Positions 43,614 through 52,008 of a DNA stretch of 64,000 nt are shown here, piece by piece. Position numbers and translations under genes: made by a program. The notes beneath the pieces were generated by a model. The model was not told the DNA's origin. It saw only the letters and a program-made list of their open reading frames with translations, and searched no databases. The number at the start of each line of letters is the position of its first letter. The stretch's first letter is position 1. The DNA lies in contig NZ_JAMJWG010000019.1 of NCBI RefSeq assembly GCF_024435355.1, forward strand, positions 1-64,000, given 5' to 3'. The stretch is from Streptomyces odontomachi. Its GTDB lineage: Bacteria > Actinomycetota > Actinomycetes > Streptomycetales > Streptomycetaceae.

Positions 43614-44064
43614 GTGGTGACCTCCCAGAGGGGTAGCGGAACGGTTCGCGGGCTGACCGACCACCGGAATCGGCATCCGGCCGTGGTGCGGGCGTACGGG
43701 ATGCGGAGAACCACCGGCGCGTGGCTCAGCCCTGGCGAAACATGCGCTCGTCCTGCGCATGGGTCCGGGGCCCGTTGCACGAGGTGGGGGGTGAAGGGTG
43801 CGGCCCGGCGACCGCTAGTGACACTAAGTCGGAACCTGTGGGCGATAGCGCGGTGTGTGTGGACTAAGGCGTGCTACGGGGCGGCCGTGAGCAGGGCATT
43901 TCTGGCTACGAGGGGAGGAGTGCGCCCTTGTCGGGATCGTCTGCGGCGATCCGGCCACCCGGCTGGTCGGGGGCGCGGGTCCAGGTTCACAGGAATCCCT
44001 GTTCGAGAGCATCGTGCACCAGTAGCCTGTGCCCGGATTTCATGGACCACCGCGGAGGCGACGG
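43614..44064. other. divergent intergenic region, pectate lyase / SARP regulator
   Basis: No gene is supported. It should hold promoters for both genes; TAGCCT at 44024-44029 is a plausible -10 box for the regulator. The proximity suggests the regulator may control the lyase, but no repeated heptamer typical of SARP sites stands out. Confidence 0.4.
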
Positions 44065-46956
44065 ATGGGGGAACCGACCTTCGGAGTGCTGGGGCCGCTC
44101 CAGGTGCGGGTGGACGGGGTCCCGGTCCGTATCGGGGGTCCGAAGCCGAGAGCGATCCTCGCCACGCTGTTGTTACAGCCCGGCGGCTTCGTCTCGCTCG
44201 ACCTGCTGACCGAGGTCCTCTGGCCGGGTGGCGCACCCCGTTCCGCGGTCGCCAACGTCCGTACCTACGTGCGCACGCTCCGCCGCGCGCTGGCGGAGGC
44301 GGGGGTCGCCACGGACGGTCTGAGCACCCAACCGTCGGGTTACACGCTCGACGTCGCACCCGACGACATCGACCTGCTGCTGTTCGAACGGCGGCTGGAG
44401 CAGGCACGCGCGGAGCGCGACCGCGGCAACGACGCCGCTGCGGTGCGCGGCTACGAAGCGGCCCTCGGCCTGTGGCGCGGCAGCGTGCTCCAGGACGTGC
44501 CCGCCAGCGTGGTCTGGGATCCGGCGATCACCAAGGCGGAGGAGGCACGCTCGGTCGCGGTCGACGAATGCCTCGACGTGCGGCTGCGCATGGGCGACTA
44601 CGCGCCGGTCGTCGCCCAGCTGCGGTCCCGGCTCGCCGAGGACCCGCTGCGGGAGGACCTGTGGCAGATGCTGGTGCGCGCCCTGCACCGCTCCGACCGC
44701 ACGGTCGAGGCTCGGGCCGCGTACGCCGAGGCCGAGCGGGTGCTCGCCGCCGAACTGGGCATCGAGCCGGGCGCCGCGCTGCGCAGCACCGGCGAGGAGG
44801 TCAACGGGTACGCCGGCAGCCGGCGCCGCACGACCCCGTTCGCCGCGGTGTGCCAGCTCCCCATCGACGTACCGGACTTCACCGGTCGCAGCGACGAGAT
44901 CACCGCCCTCGAGCAGTTGCTCTCGGCGGCCGGCCGGCAGCCCGTCGCGGCGGTCCTCTCGGGTCCGCCGGGTGCCGGGAAGTCCACCCTGGCGGTCCAT
45001 GTGGCGCATCGGGTACGCGACGCCTTTCCCGACGGACAGCTGTTCGTGGAGCTCGGCGGGATGAGCGAGAAGCCGCGCGATCCGGCCGACGTGCTGGCCG
45101 AGATGCTGCGCGGTCTCGGTGTCATCGACAGTGCCATCCCCGGTGAACTGGGCGAACGGGCCGCGCTGTTCCGTTCGCGGCTGGCACAGCGGCGCTTCCT
45201 CATCGTCCTCGACGATGCCGCCGGCGGCGCCCAGGTGCGTCCCCTGCTGCCGGGCACCGGAGGCTCGGCGGTGCTCGTCAGCTCGCGCCGCCGGATGCCG
45301 GAGCTGCCGGCGCGCCACTTTCCCGTCGACGTCATGAAGCACGACGAGGCGCGCGCCCTGTTCGCGGCGATCGTCGGCCCGGACCGGCTGCGCAGCGAGG
45401 CGGCGGACGCCGACCGGGTACTGGCCAGCTGTGGCTCGCTGCCGCTGGCGGTGCGGATCGCCGGCGCCCGGCTGGCGAAGCGGGCCGGGTGGACGATGGG
45501 CACGCTGGCCGACTTCCTGCACGACGAGCGGGGGCGGCTCGACCAGCTGCACACCGGCGAGATGGAGGTGCGGGCGAGCACGGAGCTGAGCTACCGGCAC
45601 CTGCCCGAGCAGACCGCGAGAGCCTTCCGGGCCTTCGGCCTGCTACCGGGCGAGGCGGTGGCCGGCTGGCTCGTGGCGGTGGCGATGGGCCGTTCGGACG
45701 GGGCTCACGAGGAACTGGAGACGCTGGCCGACGAGCATCTGGTCGAGGTGATCGGCACCGACGGCCTCGGGCTGCACCGCTACCGCATGCACGACCTGCT
45801 GCGTTGCTACGCCCATGAGCGGGTCGAGCGGGATGCCACCGGCACCCGGCTGCGGCACCGCAGGGATGTCGTCGACGCCCTGACGGTGCTCGCCCGCTGC
45901 GCGAACTCGGCCATGCCCACACGTTTCCTCGGCGTCCTCGGAAGGCCGGGCCGACCGGCCGGTCCGGCGGCCGCCGTCGCACCGGCGGTGCGTGCCCGGC
46001 CCGTGGAGTGGTTCGAGACGGAACGCCGTGTCCTGGTCGCCACCGTGGAGGGAGCGGTACGCGTCGGCCATGTCTCCCAGGCCGCCGACCTGGCGATCGA
46101 GCTGGCCAGCTTCTTCGACATGCGCGGCTACTACGGCGACTGGCTGCGCACCCACCAGCTCGTTCTCGATGCCACGCCGGCGCCGTCCGACGCGCAGGCC
46201 GCCGCGCTGCTGCGGAACCTGGGCCAGCTCCACCTCTACCAGGACCGGTATGCCGAGGCGCTCGCCGCGTTCCGGACCTCGCGCACCCTGTTCGCCGGCC
46301 TCGGGCAGCTGTCCGGCGAGGCGGTCGCCGCGTTGGGCGCCGGTTCCGTGCACCGCGTGGTGGGCGATCTGGACGCCGCGCTGGAGGCGTTCGTGGCGGC
46401 GCTCGACGGATTCGGCCAGAGCGGTGACCGGCACGGCGAAACGGTCGCCCACAACGCCATCGCCTCGGTGTGGCTGGAGCGCCACGACCCCGAGGCGGCC
46501 GCGCCGTGGCTCGACAGCGCCCTGGGGCTGTCCCGCGATGTCGGCGACCGGCACCGGGAGGCCCAGGTACGCCGCCGTATCGCCGTCCTGCACGAGTTGC
46601 GCGGCGAAGCCCACGCGGCACAGGCCGAACTGGAGCGGGCGCTGGGCATCTTCGACGATCTGGCGGACACCCACTGTGCGGCGTACGTGCAGCAGAGCAT
46701 CGGGGAGCTGTGCCTGCGCCAGGGCAACGCGGGCCAGGCGTCCGCGCTGCTGGCCGACGCGCTCGCCGTGCAGCAGCAGCTGGGTGACCGCCGGGCCCAG
46801 GCGCGGGTGGCGTGCCTGCTGGGCGAGCTGCACCACGCGACCGGCCGCAATCAGACCGCGCGACGCTACTTCGACCGCTCGCTGTCGACGTGGCGCCGGC
46901 TGGACGCCGGTGACCAGGCCGAACTCGTGGACGCGAAGCTGCGGTCGCTGCGCTGA
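44065..46956 (+). CDS. AfsR-type SARP transcriptional regulator
   Basis: This 963-residue regulator has an OmpR-like winged helix (FGVLGPLQVRVDGVPV to QPSGYTLDV, residues 5-95), a BTAD domain (FERRLEQARAERDRGN to about 250), an NB-ARC ATPase with Walker A SGPPGAGKS near 310 and FLIVLDDAAGG Walker B, then a C-terminal TPR region (ALLRNLGQLHLYQDRYAEAL onward). This is the AfsR layout. ATG 44065 follows GGAGG. It would bind direct repeats and recruit RNA polymerase; target unknown. Confidence 0.9.
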   Translation: MGEPTFGVLGPLQVRVDGVPVRIGGPKPRAILATLLLQPGGFVSLDLLTEVLWPGGAPRSAVANVRTYVRTLRRALAEAGVATDGLSTQPSGYTLDVAPDDIDLLLFERRLEQARAERDRGNDAAAVRGYEAALGLWRGSVLQDVPASVVWDPAITKAEEARSVAVDECLDVRLRMGDYAPVVAQLRSRLAEDPLREDLWQMLVRALHRSDRTVEARAAYAEAERVLAAELGIEPGAALRSTGEEVNGYAGSRRRTTPFAAVCQLPIDVPDFTGRSDEITALEQLLSAAGRQPVAAVLSGPPGAGKSTLAVHVAHRVRDAFPDGQLFVELGGMSEKPRDPADVLAEMLRGLGVIDSAIPGELGERAALFRSRLAQRRFLIVLDDAAGGAQVRPLLPGTGGSAVLVSSRRRMPELPARHFPVDVMKHDEARALFAAIVGPDRLRSEAADADRVLASCGSLPLAVRIAGARLAKRAGWTMGTLADFLHDERGRLDQLHTGEMEVRASTELSYRHLPEQTARAFRAFGLLPGEAVAGWLVAVAMGRSDGAHEELETLADEHLVEVIGTDGLGLHRYRMHDLLRCYAHERVERDATGTRLRHRRDVVDALTVLARCANSAMPTRFLGVLGRPGRPAGPAAAVAPAVRARPVEWFETERRVLVATVEGAVRVGHVSQAADLAIELASFFDMRGYYGDWLRTHQLVLDATPAPSDAQAAALLRNLGQLHLYQDRYAEALAAFRTSRTLFAGLGQLSGEAVAALGAGSVHRVVGDLDAALEAFVAALDGFGQSGDRHGETVAHNAIASVWLERHDPEAAAPWLDSALGLSRDVGDRHREAQVRRRIAVLHELRGEAHAAQAELERALGIFDDLADTHCAAYVQQSIGELCLRQGNAGQASALLADALAVQQQLGDRRAQARVACLLGELHHATGRNQTARRYFDRSLSTWRRLDAGDQAELVDAKLRSLR

Positions 46957-46977
46957 CCGTGGTGGGGCGCCCCAGCG

Positions 46978-47006
46978 GGGTGCCGGCCACGGGACGGCCG
47001 GCACCC
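46978..47006. terminator. strong bidirectional terminator
   Basis: GGGTGCCGGCC (46978-46988) and GGCCGGCACCC (46996-47006) form a perfect 11-bp stem with a 7-base loop, between the convergent stops of the SARP and M23 peptidase genes. Confidence 0.8.
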
Positions 47007-47023
47007 GTCATGCGAAGCGCGGG

Positions 47024-47602
47024 TCAGCACCCGTTCTTGCTGGTCTGGTAGCGCGCCAGGTAGTCACTCCACGTGACCCCCTGCACGACGGAGACGACCA
47101 CGGCACCGTCGTGTATCTGCTCGTAGTGCAGGTGCGGCGAGAGGTCGTAGATGGCGGACGTGGCGCCGACCTTCCCGATCAGCTGCCCGGCCTTGACCGT
47201 GGCGCCCTTCTTGACGTCACGTTCCTTCAGGTGCGCGTACCGCGTCCGCCAGCCGTTCCCGTGGCCGATCACGATGGTGTTCCCGTAGCCGGTGGTCGTG
47301 CTGTAGTACGACGAGAGCACGGTGCCGCCGGCGCTGGCGAGCACCCGCCGGCCCCGGTCGTCCGGGGTGCCGCTGGCGCTGTAGTGGTTCCAGTCGATCG
47401 AGTGCGCCGGGCTGTGCCCCTGCCAGTTGCTGCCGCGCCAGCTCTGGCCGCACACGAACGGCATCTTGAACGCCGGCCTGGTCGCCGCGAGCACCTCGGC
47501 CGACGAGGCGTCCGAAGAGGCCGCCACGGCGGTGGGGGCCGCCCCGACGATGGCCGCGATGGCGCCCACGGCTGCCATGAGCCGGCGGGTTCGTCTCTGC
47601 AT
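47024..47602 (-). CDS. secreted M23 family metallopeptidase
   Basis: This 192-residue protein has a signal peptide (LMAAVGAIAAIVGAAPTAVAA) and an M23 (LytM) domain: AHSIDWNHY with metal-binding His and Asp, GYGNTIVIGHGNGWRTRYAHL, KAGQLIGKVGATS and the HLHYE motif with the second metal-binding His. It would cleave peptidoglycan cross-bridges. ATG 47602 follows GGGGAA. Confidence 0.87.
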   Translation of the reverse strand: MQRRTRRLMAAVGAIAAIVGAAPTAVAASSDASSAEVLAATRPAFKMPFVCGQSWRGSNWQGHSPAHSIDWNHYSASGTPDDRGRRVLASAGGTVLSSYYSTTTGYGNTIVIGHGNGWRTRYAHLKERDVKKGATVKAGQLIGKVGATSAIYDLSPHLHYEQIHDGAVVVSVVQGVTWSDYLARYQTSKNGC

Positions 47603-47755
47603 GATCTTCCCCTTGTGGTCGGTGACGCGGACGATTCAAGGGGGCGGTCATACAAAGCGGATACAAGTACCGGCGTGCCGGGCCGTCGTGCGGCACCGGA
47701 CACCCGGTGCGGAATTCGCTCGCCGAGCCGGCCGGCCTTCTGCTCGAATCCCCTC

Positions 47756-48181
47756 ATGAGCGATATCCACATCCGTTGCGCCGGCCTCTCCGACATCGAA
47801 AGGGTGTTGGAATTCTGGCGCGAGGCCGCCGAAGGAACGAGCGTCAGCGACGACCATGACGGCGTGGCCCGGCTCGTCGGCACGGACCCCGAAGCACTGC
47901 TTCTCGCGGAGCGGGACGGCCTCATCGCGGGATCCGTGATCGCCGGTTTCGACGGCTGGCGGTGCCACCTCTACCGGCTCGCCGTGCACCCCGCGCACCG
48001 CCGGCAGGGCATCGGCACCGCGCTGCTGGCCGCCGCGGAGGAACGGTTCGCGCGGCTCGGGGGGCGGCGCATGGACGCGATGGTGCTCCAGGACAACGTC
48101 CGCGCCCACGCCGCCTGGCAGGCCACCGGGTACCGGCCCCAGGAGGAATGGCGGCGCTGGGTGAAGCCACTGGCCGGCTGA
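47756..48181 (+). CDS. GNAT family N-acetyltransferase
   Basis: This 141-residue protein has the GNAT signature LYRLAVHPAHRRQGIGTALLAAAEERF, including the acetyl-CoA loop RRQGIG, and the final DNVRAHAAWQATGYRP. The N-terminus IHIRCAGLSDIERVLEFWREA is typical of small RimI-like enzymes. The acceptor is unknown. The ATG has no strong ribosome site. Confidence 0.85.
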   Translation: MSDIHIRCAGLSDIERVLEFWREAAEGTSVSDDHDGVARLVGTDPEALLLAERDGLIAGSVIAGFDGWRCHLYRLAVHPAHRRQGIGTALLAAAEERFARLGGRRMDAMVLQDNVRAHAAWQATGYRPQEEWRRWVKPLAG

Positions 48182-48357
48182 TCCGGCCCGGCTGACGCGG
48201 GGGCGGCGGGGTTTCCGAGGCGGGGCGGGTGGACCTCCATCGGCGACCCATCCACCTCTCCGGGCCGTTTCGTACGATTTATTCTGATTCATTCCGCTAC
48301 GCTGCCGACTGCACGCATTCCCCCGTCCCGGCCCGACGATGGGGCGGAGGTGAACCG

Positions 48358-49824
48358 GTGACCGAAGTGCTCCTGCTGCTCGTGGCGGTGCTGCTGTCGC
48401 TGGCCTGCGGCGGGTTCGTCGCGGCGGAGTTCTCCCTCACCACGGTCGAGCGCAGCGAGGTCGAAGAGGCCGTCGAGCGGGGCGTGCGCGGCGCGCGAGG
48501 CGCCCTGAAGGCGGTCCGGAACCTGACGTTCCAGCTGTCCGGGGCGCAGCTGGGGATCACGGTCACCAACCTGGTCGTGGGGATGCTCGCACAGGCCTCG
48601 ATCGCCACCCTCATCGCCGGCCCCCTGCGGGGCCTGGGCGCCTCGGACGGGACGGCCTCCTCGGTGGCGCTGGTGCTCGGCACCGCGCTGTCGACGGTGT
48701 TCCTGATGGTCGTCGGCGAGCTGGTGCCCAAGAACTGGGCGATCTCCGCGCCCCTGGGCGTCGCACGGCGGGTGGCGACGCCGCAACGCTGGTTCAGCAC
48801 CGCCTTCCACCCGTTCATCGCCCATCTGAACAACACCGCGAACCGCGTGGTGCGCCGGCTCGGCCTGGAGCCCGCCGAGGAGCTGGCCTCGGCGCGCACC
48901 CCTCAGGAGCTGGTCGCCCTCGCGGAGCACTCGGTACGGGAGGGTGCGCTGGAGGCGGACACCGCCGAGCTGTTCGTGCGCACCCTGAACCTCGCCGAGC
49001 TGAGCGCGGAGAACGTCATGACGCCGCGGGTGCAGGTGATCGCCCTGGCCGCGGAGGCCAGCTGCGAGGACGTCGCCAACGCCACGCGCGCCACCGGCCT
49101 GTCCCGCTTCCCGGTCTTCCGCGACAACCTGGACACCGTGGTCGGCGACATCCACATCCGGCAGGTGCTGGCCGTGCCGGCCGACCAGCGGCCGACGCGG
49201 TCCGTCACGGAGCTGATGCGCGAGCCGCTGCTGGTCCCCGCGACGCTGACCGTCGACCGGCTGCTGGACCGGCTCTCCGGCCCGCACGCGATGGCCGTCG
49301 TCATCGACGAGTACGGCGGCACCGCCGGGGTCGCCACGCTGGAGGACATCGTGGAGGAGGTCGTCGGCCAGGTGCGCGACGAGCACGACCCGCACGAGGC
49401 GCCCGACCTGGTACGCACCGGGCGGAGCGGCGCGGGGCGCGCGGTGTACTCGGCGGACGGCGCCATGCGCACCGACCGCCTGAGGCAGCTCGGCCTGCAC
49501 GCCCCCGAGGGACCCTACGAGACCCTGGCCGGCCTGATCGCAACCGAGCTGGGCCACATCCCCGAGGTGGGCGACCGGGTGGACGTCGCCGGCTGGCGCC
49601 TCGACGTGACCGAGGCGACGGGCCACCGCGCGGCCCGCGTCCACCTGCACGCCCCGCTGGGTGGCAGCCACAGCGACCGCGGCCCGCGGCACGGCGTGGG
49701 CGACGCCGGAGCGGGCGGCCGGGGCGGTTCTGGCGATCGGCGCGGCACGGGCGACGGCGGCACGGACGGTGCGGGCGGCCGGGGAGGCACGGACGGTGCG
49801 GGGGGCGCGGGGGGCGCGCCGTGA
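48358..49824 (+). CDS. CNNM/HlyC-CorC family transporter with CBS pair
   Basis: This 488-residue protein has an N-terminal DUF21 (CNNM) membrane domain with three to four segments (TEVLLLLVAVLLSLACGGFVAAEF, QLGITVTNLVVGML), then a CBS pair (ENVMTPRVQVIALA to ILEDIVEEVVGQV-like end) and a CorC_HlyC domain. The family moves or regulates divalent cations such as magnesium. GTG 48358 follows GGCGGAGG. The last 55 residues are glycine-rich repeats. It is coupled by GTGA to a second CNNM gene. Confidence 0.87.
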   Translation: MTEVLLLLVAVLLSLACGGFVAAEFSLTTVERSEVEEAVERGVRGARGALKAVRNLTFQLSGAQLGITVTNLVVGMLAQASIATLIAGPLRGLGASDGTASSVALVLGTALSTVFLMVVGELVPKNWAISAPLGVARRVATPQRWFSTAFHPFIAHLNNTANRVVRRLGLEPAEELASARTPQELVALAEHSVREGALEADTAELFVRTLNLAELSAENVMTPRVQVIALAAEASCEDVANATRATGLSRFPVFRDNLDTVVGDIHIRQVLAVPADQRPTRSVTELMREPLLVPATLTVDRLLDRLSGPHAMAVVIDEYGGTAGVATLEDIVEEVVGQVRDEHDPHEAPDLVRTGRSGAGRAVYSADGAMRTDRLRQLGLHAPEGPYETLAGLIATELGHIPEVGDRVDVAGWRLDVTEATGHRAARVHLHAPLGGSHSDRGPRHGVGDAGAGGRGGSGDRRGTGDGGTDGAGGRGGTDGAGGAGGAP

Positions 49825-50834
49825 TCGCTCTCCAGTTGCTGGTCGGACTGGCGACCCTGGTTGCCAACGCCTTCTTCGTCGGTGGCGAGTTCTCGCTGGT
49901 CTCGGTCCGCCGCAGCCAGATCGAGCCCAGGGCCCAGCAGGGCGACCGACGGGCCCGCAGCGTGCTGTGGGGGCTGGAGAACCTCTCGGGGCTGATGGCG
50001 GCGGCCCAGCTCGGCATCACCCTGTGCACCCTGGTGCTGGGCATCGTCGCCGAGCCCGCCATCGCGCACCTCGTCGCCCCGGTCTTCGACGACACCGGCG
50101 TGCCGCACGGCCTGATCCATCCGGTCTCGTTCGTGATCGCGCTGGTCGCGGCGACCTATCTGCACATGCTGCTGGGCGAGATGGTGCCGAAGAACGTGGC
50201 GCTCGCCGAGCCGGTGCGCAGCGCCCTGCTGCTGGGACCTCCCCTGGTCGCCCTGACCCGCGGAATGCGACCGGTGATCCTCACCGTGAACGCGTTCGCG
50301 AACCTGCTGTTGAGACTGCTGCGTGTGGAGGTGCGCGGCGAGGTGGCCGCCGCCTTCTCCGAGGGCGGCCTGGCCCGGCTCGTCAAGGACTCCGGGAACG
50401 CCGGCCTGCTCGACGACCGTGCGCAGGAACGGCTCCACGACGCCCTGGAGCTGGGCCACCGCACGGTGCGGGACGTGTCGCTGCCGCTGGGGCAGGTGGT
50501 CTACGCGCGGGTCGGCATCACCCCCGAGGAGCTGGAGCGGCTGTCCGCCGAGTCGGGCTTCTCACGCTTCCCGGTGGTCGACCGCGGCCGCCACATCGTC
50601 GGCTACCTGCATGTGAAGGACGCCCTGGACGCACTGCCGCGCAACGTACCGTTCCGCACGGAGGAGATGCGTGCCATCGCCCAGGTGCGGGAGATCACCC
50701 CTCTGGACGACGTGCTGACGGCGATGCGGCGCACCCGCACGCACCTGGCGGCGGTACTCGGCGCGGACGGCAGGCTGGCCGGTCTGGTCACGATGGAGGA
50801 CGTGCTCAGGGAGCTGTTCGGGCAGCGGGGGTGA
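49821..50834 (+). CDS. second CNNM/CBS family transporter
   Basis: This 337-residue paralogue has the CNNM membrane domain (IALQLLVGLATLVANAFFVGGEFSLVSV, GLMAAAQLGITLCTLVLG, YLHMLLGEMVPKNVAL) and a CBS pair, but lacks the C-terminal CorC_HlyC domain of its neighbour. The GTG start overlaps the upstream stop as GTGA, so the two may form a hetero-oligomer. Confidence 0.87.
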   Translation: MIALQLLVGLATLVANAFFVGGEFSLVSVRRSQIEPRAQQGDRRARSVLWGLENLSGLMAAAQLGITLCTLVLGIVAEPAIAHLVAPVFDDTGVPHGLIHPVSFVIALVAATYLHMLLGEMVPKNVALAEPVRSALLLGPPLVALTRGMRPVILTVNAFANLLLRLLRVEVRGEVAAAFSEGGLARLVKDSGNAGLLDDRAQERLHDALELGHRTVRDVSLPLGQVVYARVGITPEELERLSAESGFSRFPVVDRGRHIVGYLHVKDALDALPRNVPFRTEEMRAIAQVREITPLDDVLTAMRRTRTHLAAVLGADGRLAGLVTMEDVLRELFGQRG

Positions 50835-50852
50835 CGGCGGCCACGGGCCGCC

Positions 50853-51059
50853 CTAGGTCCTGTCGTCAAACTCCCGTTGTTGCCCGAAGGGCGGCCCGGC
50901 GGCGTCAGGTGCGTGTTCTGGGGGTCCCCCCTGCTCGAAGAGCTTGGGGGAGTGCCGGGCGCGAGTCCGCGTACTGGATGTACGTGGGCTTGTGCCCGGT
51001 GCGGCGAGAGGGCGTGCATGGCGTCGCCGGGCAGACGGGAGTTTGACGACAGGGCCTAG
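50853..51059. mobile_element. 207-bp MITE with CTAG target duplication
   Basis: CTAG at 50853-50856 and 51056-51059 flank 21-base terminal inverted repeats (50857-50877 and 51035-51055) that match at 20 of 21 positions and contain TGTCGTCAAACTCCCGT. The interior has a CCCCC...GGGGG hairpin and no transposase gene. Such ends are like those of IS5-type elements, so it was probably mobilised in trans. The right CTAG supplies the stop codon of the adjacent hydrolase gene. Confidence 0.75.
50912..50952. repeat. palindromic repeat, copy 1 (within MITE)
   Basis: This 41-base palindromic unit (TGGGGGTCCCCC, then GCTCGAAGAGC, then TTGGGGGAG) recurs in inverse orientation at 56012-56052 with few changes. 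It appears to be a dispersed repeat family. Confidence 0.65.
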
Positions 51060-51850
51060 TCCACGTCCTCGAACGCCAGCAACTGTGGTCGCTTGGGTGG
51101 CCGGCCGTCGCCCGAGGAGCGCCCGGTGAGCCGCCGTCCCACCCACGGGAGCAGGTGCCGCTGGGCGAAGCGCAGGTCAGCGGCGCGGCGCGCCATCCAC
51201 CGAGGCGGCACCGCGACCGGCAGCTGTGCCCGCCAGTCGTGCTGCGGCTCGTTCCCGAGCGCCTCCCACACCGCCTCGGCGACCCGCCGGTGTCCCTCGG
51301 CCGTGAGGTGCAGCCGGTCGTCGTCCCACAGCCGCGGGTCGGCCAGCACCGGAGCGCCGTAGAGGTCGACGACCATTGCGCCGTGCCGCGTGGCGAGATC
51401 GTCGATGCGGGTGAACAGGGTCTCCATCCGGGGCCTGACGCGTTCCAGCACGGGGCCCTGCCGGCCGGGGCTGCGCATCAGCACCAGTTGCCGGCACGAC
51501 GGCGCGAGCCGCTCCACCGCCTCCTCCAGCAGGGCGCACACCCGACCCAGGTCGCAGCGTGGCCGCAACGCATCGTTGAGCCCGCCGACCAGGGTGATCA
51601 CGTCGGCCTGCATCGCGGCGGCCACCGGCACCTGCTCGCTGACGATCTGGCCGATCAGCTTGCCGCGCACCGCGAGATTGGCGTAGCGGAAGCCCGGTGT
51701 GCCGGCCGCCATGCGTGCGGCGAGGAGATCGGCCCAGCCCCGGTAGGTACCGTCGGGCAGCAGGTCCGACATGCCTTCGGTGAAGCTGTCGCCGACGGCG
51801 ACGAGACTCGTGTGACCGGTAGGTGCGGGCTGTGCGGCATTCGTGTGCAT
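51056..51850 (-). CDS. SGNH/GDSL family hydrolase
   Basis: This 264-residue protein has SGNH block I VAVGDSFTEGMSD (nucleophile Ser), block III-like GGLNDALR (Asn) and block V DRLHLTAEGHRRVAEAV (Asp and His). It is an esterase or lipase of unknown substrate, with no signal peptide. ATG 51850 is the first codon before the conserved region. The stop codon TAG is part of the CTAG duplication of the adjacent MITE, so the original 3' end may have been altered. Confidence 0.85.
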   Translation of the reverse strand: MHTNAAQPAPTGHTSLVAVGDSFTEGMSDLLPDGTYRGWADLLAARMAAGTPGFRYANLAVRGKLIGQIVSEQVPVAAAMQADVITLVGGLNDALRPRCDLGRVCALLEEAVERLAPSCRQLVLMRSPGRQGPVLERVRPRMETLFTRIDDLATRHGAMVVDLYGAPVLADPRLWDDDRLHLTAEGHRRVAEAVWEALGNEPQHDWRAQLPVAVPPRWMARRAADLRFAQRHLLPWVGRRLTGRSSGDGRPPKRPQLLAFEDVD

Positions 51851-51994
51851 GGCGGCGCGATCGTATCGCGCCACCTGGCAGGCACCGTCGTACGGCCCCA
51901 CGCGCCGGTGCCGGCGGGCCGGTTCGACCGCGGACCGGCCGGGCCCACGGGCGGCGCGCGCAGGGGCACGGCGTCGGTTCCCGAGGACGGGAAG

Positions 51995-52000
51995 TAGAAT
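51995..52000 (+). promoter_or_regulatory. -10 box of purB, near-leaderless transcript
   Basis: TAGAAT lies 8 bases before the GTG start of purB and no ribosome site fits between, so the transcript probably begins at or next to the start codon. Confidence 0.5.
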
Positions 52001-52008
52001 TCCTGCAC

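Noticed and set aside
48289..49692. Long antisense frame opposite the CNNM gene
   Set aside because: Its residues are dominated by histidine, arginine, glutamine and glycine from antisense GC-rich codons, with no ribosome site or motif.
50877..51059. 60-residue frame inside the MITE
   Set aside because: It spans the element's palindromes and terminal repeat, so its open frame follows from the repeat sequence and not from coding.
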